A stretch of 64,000 bases of DNA from Collinsella aerofaciens (GCF_028209625.1 NZ_JAQLDU010000010.1:1-64000); one strand, 5' to 3'. Counted from the first letter of the stretch, positions 52,562 through 61,243 are shown. The notes: a model not told the origin generated them from the sequence alone. Numbers and translations are program-made.

Positions 52562-53060
52562 CCAGTTCCTCCCAGGTTACGCGGATTTTATCGAGCATTT
52601 CGGCGAGGTCCTCGCGCTCGTCATGGGTGAGCGCGCTAAAGGCCTGCTCTCTAAAGCGAATGCGGGCCGCCTGCTCTACGTGGGCCTTTTCCCATCCCGC
52701 TTCGGTCAGGCGAATGGTGAGCTGCCGCCGGTCTTTGGGATTGCGGCTGCGCTCGATAAGGCCGGCGCATTCGATCTTGGAGAGAATCTCGGAAAGCGAA
52801 CCGGGCTTAAGATCAAAGTGCAGGCCTAGTTCCTGCTGTGACATCTCGCCGTTTGGCTGCTTGGCGAGCAAGCAGACGATGGGGGCCTTTCCCGAGGCGC
52901 CGCCGCCGTGAAAGTGCAGAAAGTGGCCGCAGAAGCCCAGCCCGTTTAGGATGTGCTTGGCGAGCGCGTCTGATTGGGACTGTGCCGCGGGCGCATCTGC
53001 GGGTTCATGGGGGTCGCCGCCCGGCGTGTGGGGGCAGAGGCCGATGTGGTCATCGCACAT
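52554..53060 (-). CDS. MarR-family transcriptional regulator
   Basis: The 168-residue protein has a His/Cys-containing N-terminus (MCDDHIGLCPHTPGG, FCGHFLHFHGGG) that could bind a metal. A winged HTH follows (about 60-140: MSQQELGLHFDLKPGSLSEI, LIERSRNPKDRRQLTIRLTE). GAAAGGAG precedes the ATG at 53060. It is first in a three-gene operon with two ABC halves, overlapping the next gene, and an inverted repeat lies in its promoter; autorepression is likely. Confidence 0.88.
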   Translation of the reverse strand: MCDDHIGLCPHTPGGDPHEPADAPAAQSQSDALAKHILNGLGFCGHFLHFHGGGASGKAPIVCLLAKQPNGEMSQQELGLHFDLKPGSLSEILSKIECAGLIERSRNPKDRRQLTIRLTEAGWEKAHVEQAARIRFREQAFSALTHDEREDLAEMLDKIRVTWEELDD

Positions 53061-53076
53061 GGTGTCGCTCCTTTCT

Positions 53077-53112
53077 TTAGTTAGGTAGTGCAATTGTTTT
53101 GTGCCTAACTAA
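53077..53112 (-). promoter_or_regulatory. Putative MarR operator
   Basis: TTAGTTAGG (53077-53085) and CCTAACTAA (53104-53112) are perfect inverted half-sites 18 bp apart, just upstream of the marR start. GTGC next to each half extends the symmetry in part. Confidence 0.6.
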
Positions 53113-53156
53113 TTTAGGAGTGCAAGAAATAAATGTCAAGGTACCAAACTTATTAA

Positions 53157-53184
53157 GTTACGGCGTTTTACCAAACGCCGTAAC
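53157..53184. repeat. 12-bp perfect hairpin
   Basis: GTTACGGCGTTT-TACC-AAACGCCGTAAC. There is no strong T tail on either side, and it is not assigned to a gene. Confidence 0.6.
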
Positions 53185-53286
53185 CGCTCGACGCTGCAAA
53201 CGCTCCTAAGCGGCAATCTGATCCCTTGGGGACGAAGGAAAAGGTATCGTTTTGGGCTGCGATGATGCCTTTCGAAGCGGCCTTGC

Positions 53287-53441
53287 CAAAAACTATGCCT
53301 AATTACTACGATGAATCCAGCATCGCTGACCACAACAGCTGTTTCTGAAAAAACGCAAGCTATCTACCTGCGGTTTTGTTGGAGAGAAATTCGCTGTGGT
53401 TGGAGGCGGGCGGTTAAACGTAGTAAATAGGCATAGTTTTG
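53287..53441. repeat. Palindromic repeat, family P2 copy 2
   Basis: The arms CAAAAACTATGCCTAATTACTACG (53287-53310) and its near complement (53419-53441) enclose a core that on the minus strand reads ACAAAACCGCAGGTAGA, as in copy 1 (3971-4133). With the operator and hairpin it accounts for most of the 560-bp gap before the kinase gene. Confidence 0.55.
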
Positions 53442-53620
53442 AAATGGAGCTATATGAGTAGCATCAACTAGGCCGCTATGGAGCAAACAGCCCCCATTTC
53501 CGAAACCTTTCCGCAACAATTTGACCTCCACGGCGCCACCGCCCGCCCACAACGCCTCCTGCGCTACACTTAGTCGCACTGTGGCGCTGCTGCGCCGTGC
53601 CCGAACCAAGGGAGACCCTC

Positions 53621-54445
53621 ATGAAGAATACTCAGCTGCTGCTGATTAACGATATGTGCGGCTACGGCAAGGTCGCGCTTTCCGCCATGCTGCCGGTGCT
53701 GTCGCACATGGGCTACCGTATCCATAACCTGCCGACGGCACTTGTGTCCGATACGCTCAACTATCCCAAGTTCTACATCCACGACACCACCGAGTACGTG
53801 CGCCAGAGCCTCGCCATCTGGGAGGAGCTCGGCTTTGAGTTCGACGCCATCTCGACCGGCTTTATCGTGACCGAGGAAGAGACGCGTATCATCTCGGACT
53901 TTTGCCACCGCCGTGCGCAAAAGGGCACCAAGGTGTTCGTCGATCCCATCATGGGTGACAACGGCAAGCTCTATGCCGGTGTGCCCGAGTCCACGATTGG
54001 CCTTATGCGGCACCTGCTGGAGTGCGCAGACTACGCGGTGCCCAACTACACCGAGGCCTGTCTGCTCGCCGATACGCCTATTGCAGAGCAGATCACGCCC
54101 GATGAGGCCCGCGCCCTTGTGGACGCCGTGCGCGAGCTGGGTGCCAAGTCGGTGGTCATTACGAGCGCCGTGGTAAATGGCACGAACGCGGTTATCGGTT
54201 ACGACCATGTGGCGGGGGAGTACTTCACGATTCCCTTTGAGCTCATTCCGGTCTATTTCCCGGGCACGGGCGACACGTTCTCGGCGGTGCTCATGGGCCG
54301 CGTTATGGCAGGTTGGAGTCTGCAGCGCGCGACGTCCGATGCCATGCGTGTGGTGGCTGAGCTTATCGAGCGCAATGCCGACCAAGAGGACAAGTCGGCC
54401 GGCCTTCCCATCGAGGCCTGCCTGGATGTGATTGACCATGAGTAA
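53621..54445 (+). CDS. pdxY: Pyridoxal/pyridoxamine kinase
   Basis: The 274-residue ribokinase-fold protein has LLINDMCGYGKVALSA at the start, FVDPIMGDNGKLY, VPNYTEACLL and the catalytic anion-hole motif FPGTGDTFSAVL. It salvages vitamin B6 by phosphorylating pyridoxal or its relatives with ATP. AAGGGAG precedes the ATG at 53621. The next gene overlaps its last 8 bases. The choice between pdxY and pdxK is not decided by the sequence. Confidence 0.88.
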   Translation: MKNTQLLLINDMCGYGKVALSAMLPVLSHMGYRIHNLPTALVSDTLNYPKFYIHDTTEYVRQSLAIWEELGFEFDAISTGFIVTEEETRIISDFCHRRAQKGTKVFVDPIMGDNGKLYAGVPESTIGLMRHLLECADYAVPNYTEACLLADTPIAEQITPDEARALVDAVRELGAKSVVITSAVVNGTNAVIGYDHVAGEYFTIPFELIPVYFPGTGDTFSAVLMGRVMAGWSLQRATSDAMRVVAELIERNADQEDKSAGLPIEACLDVIDHE

Positions 54446-54767
54446 CGCTGGCGAGGGCGGCGTCAAGCCTGCGGGCGAGAACAGGCCGCTCGGCGCGCCG
54501 CGTGGCAAGCGGCCGCGTATCCGCGTGAGCTGCGTGGACCAGCTGGGGACGTGCCGCTGCCACCATGGTCACAAGCCGGGCGACGTCTTTGACTTTGACC
54601 GAGACCGCGGCAAGATGTGCGCCATGGCCTGCCATGTGGGCTTTCCCTATATCGATATCCTGCGCTATGGCGGAGCCGTACCTGGCAACGAGCCTGGTAC
54701 GGCAAAGTTCTGCTGCCCCGAGGTCGATACGTTAAACGTCTGGCTCGCCGAGATCGTCGACGAATAG
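54438..54767 (+). CDS. TIGR04076-like small protein
   Basis: The 109-residue protein has RIRVSCVDQLGTCRCHHGHK, GDVFDFDRD, a Cys-containing middle (MCAMACHVGFPYIDILRYGG) and FCCPE near the end, as in the uncharacterised TIGR04076 family. The cysteines could bind metal. Its ATG overlaps the kinase stop (ATGAGTAA), so it is translationally coupled to B6 salvage; whether the functions are linked is unknown. Confidence 0.75.
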   Translation: MSNAGEGGVKPAGENRPLGAPRGKRPRIRVSCVDQLGTCRCHHGHKPGDVFDFDRDRGKMCAMACHVGFPYIDILRYGGAVPGNEPGTAKFCCPEVDTLNVWLAEIVDE

Positions 54768-54769
54768 CC

Positions 54770-54804
54770 GGATGCGACAAAGGGGCGGTCCCTTTGTCGC
54801 ATCC
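54770..54804. repeat. REP-like hairpin, GACAAAGGG family
   Basis: GGATGCGACAAAGG and CCTTTGTCGCATCC form a perfect 14-bp stem, 3 bases after the TIGR04076-like gene. Same family as 24270 and 61971. Confidence 0.75.
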
Positions 54805-54843
54805 GCCGGTGGTGCTCCTTCTTTTTTGCCTATAATCCTAAAT

Positions 54844-54922
54844 CTCTGCATTTCATCCGATATTAGGTTCTAAAAACTCTGCATTTCATCGATAATCAAG
54901 CATATAAACTTTGCATTTCATT
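54844..54922 (+). promoter_or_regulatory. Three 33-bp-period direct repeats before the AAA ATPase gene
   Basis: CTCTGCATTTCATC at 54844 and 54877, and the variant CTTTGCATTTCATT at 54909, are spaced 33 and 32 bp. They lie immediately before the ATPase gene and contain TATAAT/TATAAA-like boxes between them, as expected for a cooperative operator. Confidence 0.5.
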
Positions 54923-54945
54923 TGATGACACTGAGGGGAGAGCCT

Positions 54946-56307
54946 ATGCTGCGTAGGAAAATAGCGGCAGAGCTGGAGCGTTGGCTGAAGTCTGCCGAGC
55001 AAAAGGCCTTATTCATTACGGGTTCTCGCCAGATCGGCAAAAGTTATTCGATTCGCGCATTTGGCAAAGCCAGCCATGCAACCTACATCGAACTCAACCT
55101 CATGGAAAACCGCCAGGCAAAAGATGCTCTTCTCGAGGCGCGAGATGCCGATGATTTCATCAGCAGGGTGACGCTTCTTTCGGGAAAGCCGATAGTGCCA
55201 GGCAAAACGCTCGTGTTTATCGATGAGGTCCAAGAGGCCCCCGACATCATGACGATGGCAAAGTTCCTTGTTGAGGACGGGAGGTGTCGCTGGGCGTTTT
55301 CGGGGTCAATGCTCGGGACCCAGTTCAAGGGCGTTAGGTCCTATCCCGTGGGATATGTTCACGAGCTTAGGATGTTCCCGCTCGATTTTGAGGAGTTTTG
55401 CTGGGCGATCGGGGTGAGCGAGGGAGCTCGCCAAACGATACGCGACGCGTGTATCAGCGAGAAGCCCATTCCTGACTACATTCATGACGCGATGATGGCA
55501 AACTTCAGGACCTATACCGTTGTCGGCGGAATGCCAGAGGTCGTGCAGCGTTTCCTTGACACGCGGGGCGACCTTGCCTCTGTTCGTCAGCTACAGTCAG
55601 AACTCAACGAACAGTACCGGCGGGATATCTCCAAGTATGCAAGCGGGCGAGCCCTTCAGGTGCGGAGCATTTACGATCAGCTCCCTATTATGCTCGAGGG
55701 TGAAAACAAACGCTTCGTGCTCAATTCCATTGACCCCAAGGCGCATTACGACAAGTACCAGCGAGATTTTGTCTGGCTCGTCGATGCCGGCGTTGCTCTC
55801 AAGGCCGATATCGTAACCGAGCCAAAGTCCCCGCTGCTTAAGACAGCGCGACCGTCCCAGTTCAAACTGTACCAGTCCGATACCGGGATGCTGATGGCCC
55901 GTTATCCCATCGGGGTCGCTCAGGCGGCGTACCTCGACAGCAAGGAGCCCAACCTCGGCGGCGTGTACGAAAACGTGGTGGCTCAGCAGCTGGCTGCCCA
56001 GGGAAGAGGGCTGTATTACTACCAGACCAAGAAACGGGGCGAGGTCGATTTCGTGATTGACGGCCCAGATGGGACGGCTGTGCCCATCGAGGTTAAATCG
56101 GGGACGTATTACCATGCGCACGCCGCGTTGAACCATGTGCTTGAAACGGCCGAGTATGGCGTAAAGCGCGGGATTGTTTTCTCGAGAGGCAACGTTGAGC
56201 GTGACGGGGGCGTTCTCTATCTGCCTCTGTATGCGACTTGGACCCTTCCGGATGTTTTGGGCGACTTCCGTGCCGAGGGGATAAAACTGGAGGTCAAACC
56301 TGTCTAG
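54946..56307 (+). CDS. AAA_14/DUF4143-type ATPase
   Basis: The 453-residue protein has an N-terminal P-loop ATPase (FITGSRQIGKSYSIRAF, Walker B TLVFIDEVQEAPDIM, then GRCRWAFSGSML) and a C-terminal DUF4143 domain with a nuclease-like core (about 355-400: RGEVDFVIDGPDGTAVPIEV, followed by KSG). This E-x-K-like segment recalls PD-(D/E)xK folds. Function is unknown for the family, which is common in mobile or defence-rich regions. The ATG at 54946 follows GAGGGGAG; an upstream ATG at 54922 lies in the direct repeats. Confidence 0.85.
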   Translation: MLRRKIAAELERWLKSAEQKALFITGSRQIGKSYSIRAFGKASHATYIELNLMENRQAKDALLEARDADDFISRVTLLSGKPIVPGKTLVFIDEVQEAPDIMTMAKFLVEDGRCRWAFSGSMLGTQFKGVRSYPVGYVHELRMFPLDFEEFCWAIGVSEGARQTIRDACISEKPIPDYIHDAMMANFRTYTVVGGMPEVVQRFLDTRGDLASVRQLQSELNEQYRRDISKYASGRALQVRSIYDQLPIMLEGENKRFVLNSIDPKAHYDKYQRDFVWLVDAGVALKADIVTEPKSPLLKTARPSQFKLYQSDTGMLMARYPIGVAQAAYLDSKEPNLGGVYENVVAQQLAAQGRGLYYYQTKKRGEVDFVIDGPDGTAVPIEVKSGTYYHAHAALNHVLETAEYGVKRGIVFSRGNVERDGGVLYLPLYATWTLPDVLGDFRAEGIKLEVKPV

Positions 56308-56313
56308 GGTCAG

Positions 56314-56410
56314 TCCCGAATGCGACAAAGGGACAGTCCCTCCCGCCGAGCGTGGATTTTCTCCCGTTTTAAGCGCGCTTAAACGCTCAAAGTGGGAGAT
56401 GATCCACGCT
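56314..56410. repeat. Broken REP-like half and adjacent hairpin
   Basis: GAATGCGACAAAGGGACAGT at 56317-56336 matches one arm of the GACAAAGGG hairpins, but the other arm is replaced by unrelated sequence. Next to it, AGCGTGGAT...ATCCACGCT (56349-56410) forms an imperfect hairpin with inner CTCCC/GGGAG pairs. Confidence 0.5.
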
Positions 56411-56448
56411 GGGTGTATACCGATGGCGCGGCCCGTGCACTCGCGAAC

Positions 56449-56895
56449 CTACAGCTGCTCGAGCATGGCGGTGCAGCCGGCGAGCACATCGCGGTAGGTG
56501 GCATCGAAATTGCCGGTGTACCAAGGGTCGGCCACGTCGCCGGGGCGATCGGTCCAATCGAGCAGGCGAGAGATCTTGCCCTCGGGGTCCTTGCTAAAGA
56601 TGCGCTGCAAGCCGCGGGTGTTCTCGTTATCCATATAGACCATGTGGTCCCAGTCGCCATACTCCGCGCGGCGCACCTGACGAGCGCGATGCGCGACGAC
56701 GGGAATCCCGACCTCGCGCAGCTTGGCAACGGTGCCATGATGCGGCGGGTTGCCGATCTCCTCGGTCGACGTCGCGGCGGAGTCGATGGCAAACTCACCC
56801 TCGCGTCCGGCGCGGCGCACCAACTCGGTAAACACCGATTCAGCCATCGTCGAGCGGCAGATATTGCCGTGGCAGATAAACAGTACTTTTATCAA
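56449..56895 (-). CDS. Low-molecular-weight protein tyrosine phosphatase
   Basis: The 148-residue protein has the active-site loop FICHGNICRST (Cys8 and Arg14, CX5R) at the N-terminus and DPWYTGNFDATY carrying the general-acid Asp near residue 122. Size and layout are those of the arsenate reductase-like PTPases. It is monocistronic. A 14-codon broken copy of its N-terminus lies at 60983-61027, beyond the methyltransferase/DGQHR genes. Confidence 0.92.
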   Translation of the reverse strand: MIKVLFICHGNICRSTMAESVFTELVRRAGREGEFAIDSAATSTEEIGNPPHHGTVAKLREVGIPVVAHRARQVRRAEYGDWDHMVYMDNENTRGLQRIFSKDPEGKISRLLDWTDRPGDVADPWYTGNFDATYRDVLAGCTAMLEQL

Positions 56896-57082
56896 TTTGA
56901 ACCCTTCTTAAGCTATGGGTGGATAGTTCTTGGACAGCGGGCCTTTCAATGTGCTTATGTGTATGTGCACGTGCCTCTGATGTAAAAGAAACGTTATACC
57001 GGATGAGGATATCAAATTGTTGGCTTAGGATTTGGGGCGCAGCTCAGCCCATCCGAGCGGTCGCTGCTTCAGAGGGTTAGTC

Positions 57083-57211
57083 ATGAACGTTGGGGAGTCG
57101 CAACAATTTCGACGTGAGCTCTTTGAGCATATCAAGGTGGTGTACGACCGCACGATGGTCCATTCGACGCTGCGTTGCATGAGCCCCACTGAGTTCGAGG
57201 AAGACAATTGA
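57083..57211 (+). pseudogene. IS3-family transposase (OrfB) C-terminal remnant
   Basis: An in-frame stretch of about 42 codons reads FRRELFEHIKVVYDRTMVHS, then TLRCMSPTEFEEDN and stop. This matches the end of IS3-family integrase cores (...NRxRxHSxLxxxSPxEFE). The rest of the transposase is not detectable upstream, so only a fragment remains. Confidence 0.7.
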
Positions 57212-57256
57212 GACCGGAGGACGAAGGCCGCCTAGGAGCGGCGTGGAGGTTGTTAA

Positions 57257-57514
57257 TGGAAGCGGCTAGATTCGATCTACTTCATCGCAAAATCCGACGA
57301 CGGTGACCTTGCCTTCGTAGGCTGCGACATTAAGAACCATGACGGAAACACGTTTTCCGATGAAGATATAGACCGCGACTTCCTTGAACGTATGACTCTG
57401 GCATACCTGGCGACCAATCCCGATGGCTCCGATTGCACAGTCCGCTTCGATAAGCTGTCCATACTCGTCATCGGCGAATCCGGGCGCTCATCCGTCACCA
57501 CATCAACGCAATGA
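57257..57514 (+). pseudogene. Remnant of an unrecognised coding sequence
   Basis: An 85-codon open stretch without a plausible start reads YFIAKSDDGDLAFVGCDIKN, then HDGNTFSDEDIDRDF and LSILVIGESGR, then stops. A neighbouring frame continues sensibly (IRHHINAMSREFV, then stop at about 57527), so a frameshift near 57485 is likely. It lies between the IS3 remnant and the DGQHR gene. No family was recognised. Confidence 0.4.
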
Positions 57515-57575
57515 GCCGCGAGTTCGTCTAAATGCAAATCAGGCAGGGCCGTAAGGCTCCGCCTGAAAACGGGTT

Positions 57576-59897
57576 TCACTCACTCGAACCTAGTTCAAAG
57601 CCCGGGGATAGCCATTGAACTATGGATGAAATGTACTCGAATTCTGAACGTGTAATGCTTGCACCTGGCTTGTCCAGCTTATTTTGGTACTTCACCATAT
57701 CGTTTATCCATTTGACGCTCTGGTCTTTCTTGCTTCTTTTTCCAAGAAACTCGGGTCTTGTGTAGACCTCTTTAAAGCCATCAGTCCAGTTGCTGCCGCT
57801 AATCGCGATAGCAGCACACTCGTCCATTGTCACCAGGTCCCATGTATCGATCGGCAAATCACCATTGCTTCTGTTTGCAACATTTGCCTGAGCAACTTTT
57901 GTAGAGAGCTTGATTACAAGCTTGCCAGGCAGTCCATTTGCCCGCCATTGAGGACCTTTTATCTCCAAGAGAGTATCAGCAGCGATCGATTTGACTCGAT
58001 AGGAAATCTCACTGAGCATCGCTCTCGAAACTCCATTATATTCCTTAGAATTATCTGCCCACCAGTTGCTCAATCCTGAAGGATTGAAGTCGTTGAAATG
58101 GTCGTGGATGGCTTTCTGAAGATAACGCCAATGGTTGGTTGAACCCTTATCGCCGTATTGCCTCTTTATCTCGTTGCGGAGTTCGGGGGAAATGTTTCGA
58201 TAGAAGTCAACTATTACCTCAAGAAAGGGCCGACACTGCTCTGTCAAAGCCTTTGCGTTTAGCGTCCGGGGATTGGCAATTCCTTGGTCATTCACGTATT
58301 GCACAATATCGCTTGATACATGGAGCAGTGCATAGACACCTGTGTTGATTGAAAGAATGCCCTGAGCTTCCTTTCCAAGGTCCCACTCCTGCTTCAGCTC
58401 TTTGCTGACATAGCCAAAGAATTCCATCAAGAATGGAACGACCAGATTTCGCGCGTATTCATTATCGCCATCTGCGTTATCCAGAAGACCAACCTTCGAC
58501 GCTGTCGTTCCATCGAAATCGGTAAAGAAGTTGCCCTCTCTTAGGCCCTTGTCGATAGCCTCCATCGTGATACAGCGAGTATCCGTAGTTGCATTTTCAC
58601 CGATAAGAACACGATCGTATAAAGGGGATCCAAGAGTTTCACCTAACTCCTGAGCAATTTTCAGGCGGAGCGCCTTTCTCCTTTCGGAATAATCGTCCGA
58701 GACCCATAGTCGATCAGCATCAAGCGTATTCCGCAGGTTTTTTGGAACTGCCTTCTGGTTCTCGTTGATCTCCATGAAGAGGTCAATCTGCTCTTTCTTG
58801 CTTAAATTCTCAAAGGCTACGACCGGGATGGTATTAGTCCGAGCGTATTCAGAATCGGAATAGCCATAGAGCCTGTGCTGCCCATCGATAATATATGCGG
58901 AACTATATCGTTTCGGGAGATGAAGTACTCCGATTTGAGTGTCACTATCAGTTTCGGAATACTTTAGATCGAACTGCAATCCTTTACGCTTCGGTGCATC
59001 GATGCTAACGATAATAGAATTGGGGAAGTACCCACCGCCATCTACAAACTCCCGAATGGCTTTCAACCGGCTCTTTTTGATGATCCTATGATATGTAGGC
59101 ATCATCCCTCTATTTGCGTCGCTTCGGTGCAGCACGTAACCAATCTTCAGCAAGCGCTCTGGTTCGATAGAGAAAGAGTAGTAAACATGACCTCCCATTT
59201 TTCCCTTAATAGCAGGAACCGTTGAGGGCATTTCATCGATATTCCTACCCCTGAATAACCTGCCTAAAAACTGGTAACGAGCCGTTACCCCGAGATGCTT
59301 GGTTAAGCCGATGTAGTACTCAACAGTCTCTTCATCGAAATATTCGAATCCGGCATCTTCAAGTCTCGTCTTGTCCTGTTCTCCCAAGACAATGTTGTGT
59401 GTCGCCCAGATAAACTTGGTCTTTAGCTTTTTCCCGTACTGCTTTCGCACGGCCTTAATGATTTCGCCGATATTGCCCTTATAGGCATCAATCTCGGTCT
59501 TGAAATCCTTCTTCGACGCCTTCTCTGCCGTCTTGCACTCAACGATAATGGCAGTCTCGTCATCGACGGCAAAAACATCAATCTGCTGAGTAAGGTCTGG
59601 ATTTGCCTTGCTATAGGAGATGACGAATTTGTCATCTCGATTCATTTTCGAGTAACCCATGCCATAAAGCATTAGCCAAACCTTGTTCACGAATCTTTCT
59701 CCAAGAGGCTTTTGCTTCTGGACGCGAATAAACCGCTCATCCTTGTATGTGCTGACGTATTCCCATCCGTCATTCTGAAGGGAGAGCAGAGCGTCCGCCC
59801 TTTGTCGCTGGTAGACGTAATCTTTGTTTCTGGCACGATATGCGGCAGTCAATTCGTTATCAGAAACGATGTTCTCCCAGAATTCCTTGTCGCTCAT
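57576..59897 (-). CDS. PD-(D/E)xK-like nuclease fused to a DGQHR (DndB-like) domain
   Basis: The 773-residue protein has an N-terminal part with a restriction-nuclease-like core: D107 (QQIDVFAVDD), E120 and K122 (IIVECKTAEK). The DndB-related DGQHR domain follows (YSSAYIIDGQHRLYGYSDSE, 338-342), with LFMEINENQKAV shortly after as in the family. A long C-terminal helical part (about 560-773) has no recognised domain. Its ATG is the base after the methyltransferase stop, so the two form one unit. The AT-rich composition differs from the surrounding chromosome. A restriction-like partner of the methyltransferase is the natural reading, but it is inferred. Confidence 0.8.
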   Translation of the reverse strand: MSDKEFWENIVSDNELTAAYRARNKDYVYQRQRADALLSLQNDGWEYVSTYKDERFIRVQKQKPLGERFVNKVWLMLYGMGYSKMNRDDKFVISYSKANPDLTQQIDVFAVDDETAIIVECKTAEKASKKDFKTEIDAYKGNIGEIIKAVRKQYGKKLKTKFIWATHNIVLGEQDKTRLEDAGFEYFDEETVEYYIGLTKHLGVTARYQFLGRLFRGRNIDEMPSTVPAIKGKMGGHVYYSFSIEPERLLKIGYVLHRSDANRGMMPTYHRIIKKSRLKAIREFVDGGGYFPNSIIVSIDAPKRKGLQFDLKYSETDSDTQIGVLHLPKRYSSAYIIDGQHRLYGYSDSEYARTNTIPVVAFENLSKKEQIDLFMEINENQKAVPKNLRNTLDADRLWVSDDYSERRKALRLKIAQELGETLGSPLYDRVLIGENATTDTRCITMEAIDKGLREGNFFTDFDGTTASKVGLLDNADGDNEYARNLVVPFLMEFFGYVSKELKQEWDLGKEAQGILSINTGVYALLHVSSDIVQYVNDQGIANPRTLNAKALTEQCRPFLEVIVDFYRNISPELRNEIKRQYGDKGSTNHWRYLQKAIHDHFNDFNPSGLSNWWADNSKEYNGVSRAMLSEISYRVKSIAADTLLEIKGPQWRANGLPGKLVIKLSTKVAQANVANRSNGDLPIDTWDLVTMDECAAIAISGSNWTDGFKEVYTRPEFLGKRSKKDQSVKWINDMVKYQNKLDKPGASITRSEFEYISSIVQWLSPGFELGSSE

Positions 59898-60737
59898 TTA
59901 TTCCCCTATCCTCGCTTGAGGAATATTAGTAAATATATATTCCTGAGTGTTTCCTCGACGTGCATTGCGACCACCTAAAGTGCTGCTGCGAGAAACATCT
60001 AGTTTGATACTGCCAGGAGAGAACAAGCCATCAATTACTTCATGATGAGCGTTCGTAAGAATATAGAAGGCGCCAAGTTCGGAAATGGCGTCGATACAAC
60101 TCTTCAATTCAAATTGGTCATCGAGAGAGAAAAGCTTCTTGTTGTATTCGATAAAACCATTGTTGTTGTGTGCGACCGTATACGGTGGATCGAGAAAAAC
60201 AAGATCTCCGGCCTTTACGTCTTTTAGTGATTCTTCAAAAGAACGAGCGAGTAGCGTTGCCCCCTGCAAAGCTTCGCTTGCATGGCGAATTCGCTGAAAA
60301 TTAAATTTATAGCTGTCTTTTTTCCCGTAAGGCACATTGTATTGGCCTTTTCGATTAACCCTATAAATGCCGTTGAACGATGTTCTGTTCAAGTAAATAA
60401 ACCGAGCGGCTCTTCGTATCGAATCATCCGGTTCCTCTGACCGTATGGCGTAATACTGATCTTCATTTACGGCCCACTCGTCAATAATCTTGATTACGCT
60501 CTCGACGTTATCGCGAACTTCTACGTAAGTGTTAATGAGTTCTTCGTTGATGTCCGAGAGGATCGCTCCGTCTGGAGACAAAGCAAAGAACACGGAGCCT
60601 CCGCCGAAAAATGGCTCGTGGTAATTATTGAAATCGAGGTCTTTAATCAAGCCCGGTAGGTATTTTATCAGCCAGTTCTTTCCTCCAGCCCACCGCAAGA
60701 ACGGCTTTGAGCTTCTATTAAGGGAATGATCCGACAT
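59898..60737 (-). CDS. Dam-type DNA adenine N6-methyltransferase
   Basis: The 279-residue protein has motif I FLRWAGGKNWLIKYLP, EPFFGGGSVFFAL, YLNRTSFNGIYRVN and catalytic motif IV FLDPPYTV (183-186), in the order of alpha-class (Dam/DpnM) enzymes. The C-terminal ending (GNTQEYIFTN) is also family-like. It methylates adenine in a short site that cannot be read from sequence. It starts directly after a short upstream frame (60738-60944) that I do not consider a gene, and abuts the DGQHR gene. AT-rich codon use suggests acquisition. Confidence 0.93.
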   Translation of the reverse strand: MSDHSLNRSSKPFLRWAGGKNWLIKYLPGLIKDLDFNNYHEPFFGGGSVFFALSPDGAILSDINEELINTYVEVRDNVESVIKIIDEWAVNEDQYYAIRSEEPDDSIRRAARFIYLNRTSFNGIYRVNRKGQYNVPYGKKDSYKFNFQRIRHASEALQGATLLARSFEESLKDVKAGDLVFLDPPYTVAHNNNGFIEYNKKLFSLDDQFELKSCIDAISELGAFYILTNAHHEVIDGLFSPGSIKLDVSRSSTLGGRNARRGNTQEYIFTNIPQARIGE

Positions 60738-61243
60738 CTAAACTCTCGCGTTCAATTCTTTGTCAAGGCCGATAATTACGCAATTGATGAACATTATGTA
60801 TTTCCTTGAGCTTCTTTCGAGAAGTAACTGAAGAACTATTAATGGTCTTGACGAACCTGGTTTTGACGAACGGTTCATGCGACTTATTTGAAACACCCCG
60901 TCGGCGGGACCCATTAGCGTAAAAATGGCGTAGACCTCACTCAAATCAGAGCTGGAAACCTAAATTACATGCTGCCTCGACCTCACCTGCAAATGTTTCC
61001 GTGGCAGATAAACGTGATTTTTATCACGTTCCGAAACTCTTCATTTATGAACTCTTTTCGACCGCCTACCTCTTGATATGCAATCGGTCAAAACTTGTCG
61101 TTTTCCTCATCTCCTCATGCGATCTGGTCGAGCATGCCGAATTCGACGCTCTCCTTTCCGTCGAATTGCTGCACGTGCGATTAGACACGCATTAACGCTG
61201 AGTGGAGATGGCGTCTCTGTTGCTCTGAGCGATAAATAATCAT
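60738..61243. other. Gene-poor AT-rich stretch with gene debris
   Basis: About 500 bp between the methyltransferase and the toxin gene. It holds the promoter region for the methyltransferase, a 14-codon broken phosphatase start (60983-61027) and short minus-strand frames such as QFDGKESVEFGMLDQIA near 61130-61180 that look like remnants. The frames 60738-60944 and 61001-61195 show no family features. Confidence 0.5.
60983..61027 (-). pseudogene. Broken 5' fragment of a second phosphatase gene
   Basis: GTG start, then IKITFICHGNICR and stop: 12 of 14 residues match the start of the phosphatase at 56895 (MIKVLFICHGNICR). The DNA shares the exact 14-mer TTTATCTGCCACGG. The gene is cut just after the active-site loop. 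Confidence 0.65.

Noticed and set aside
60738..60944. 68-codon frame just before the methyltransferase
   Set aside because: It abuts the methyltransferase start but has no ribosome binding site, no recognisable domain and looks like decayed sequence.
61001..61195. 64-codon plus-strand frame
   Set aside because: It overlaps the phosphatase remnant on the other strand and shows no protein-like features.
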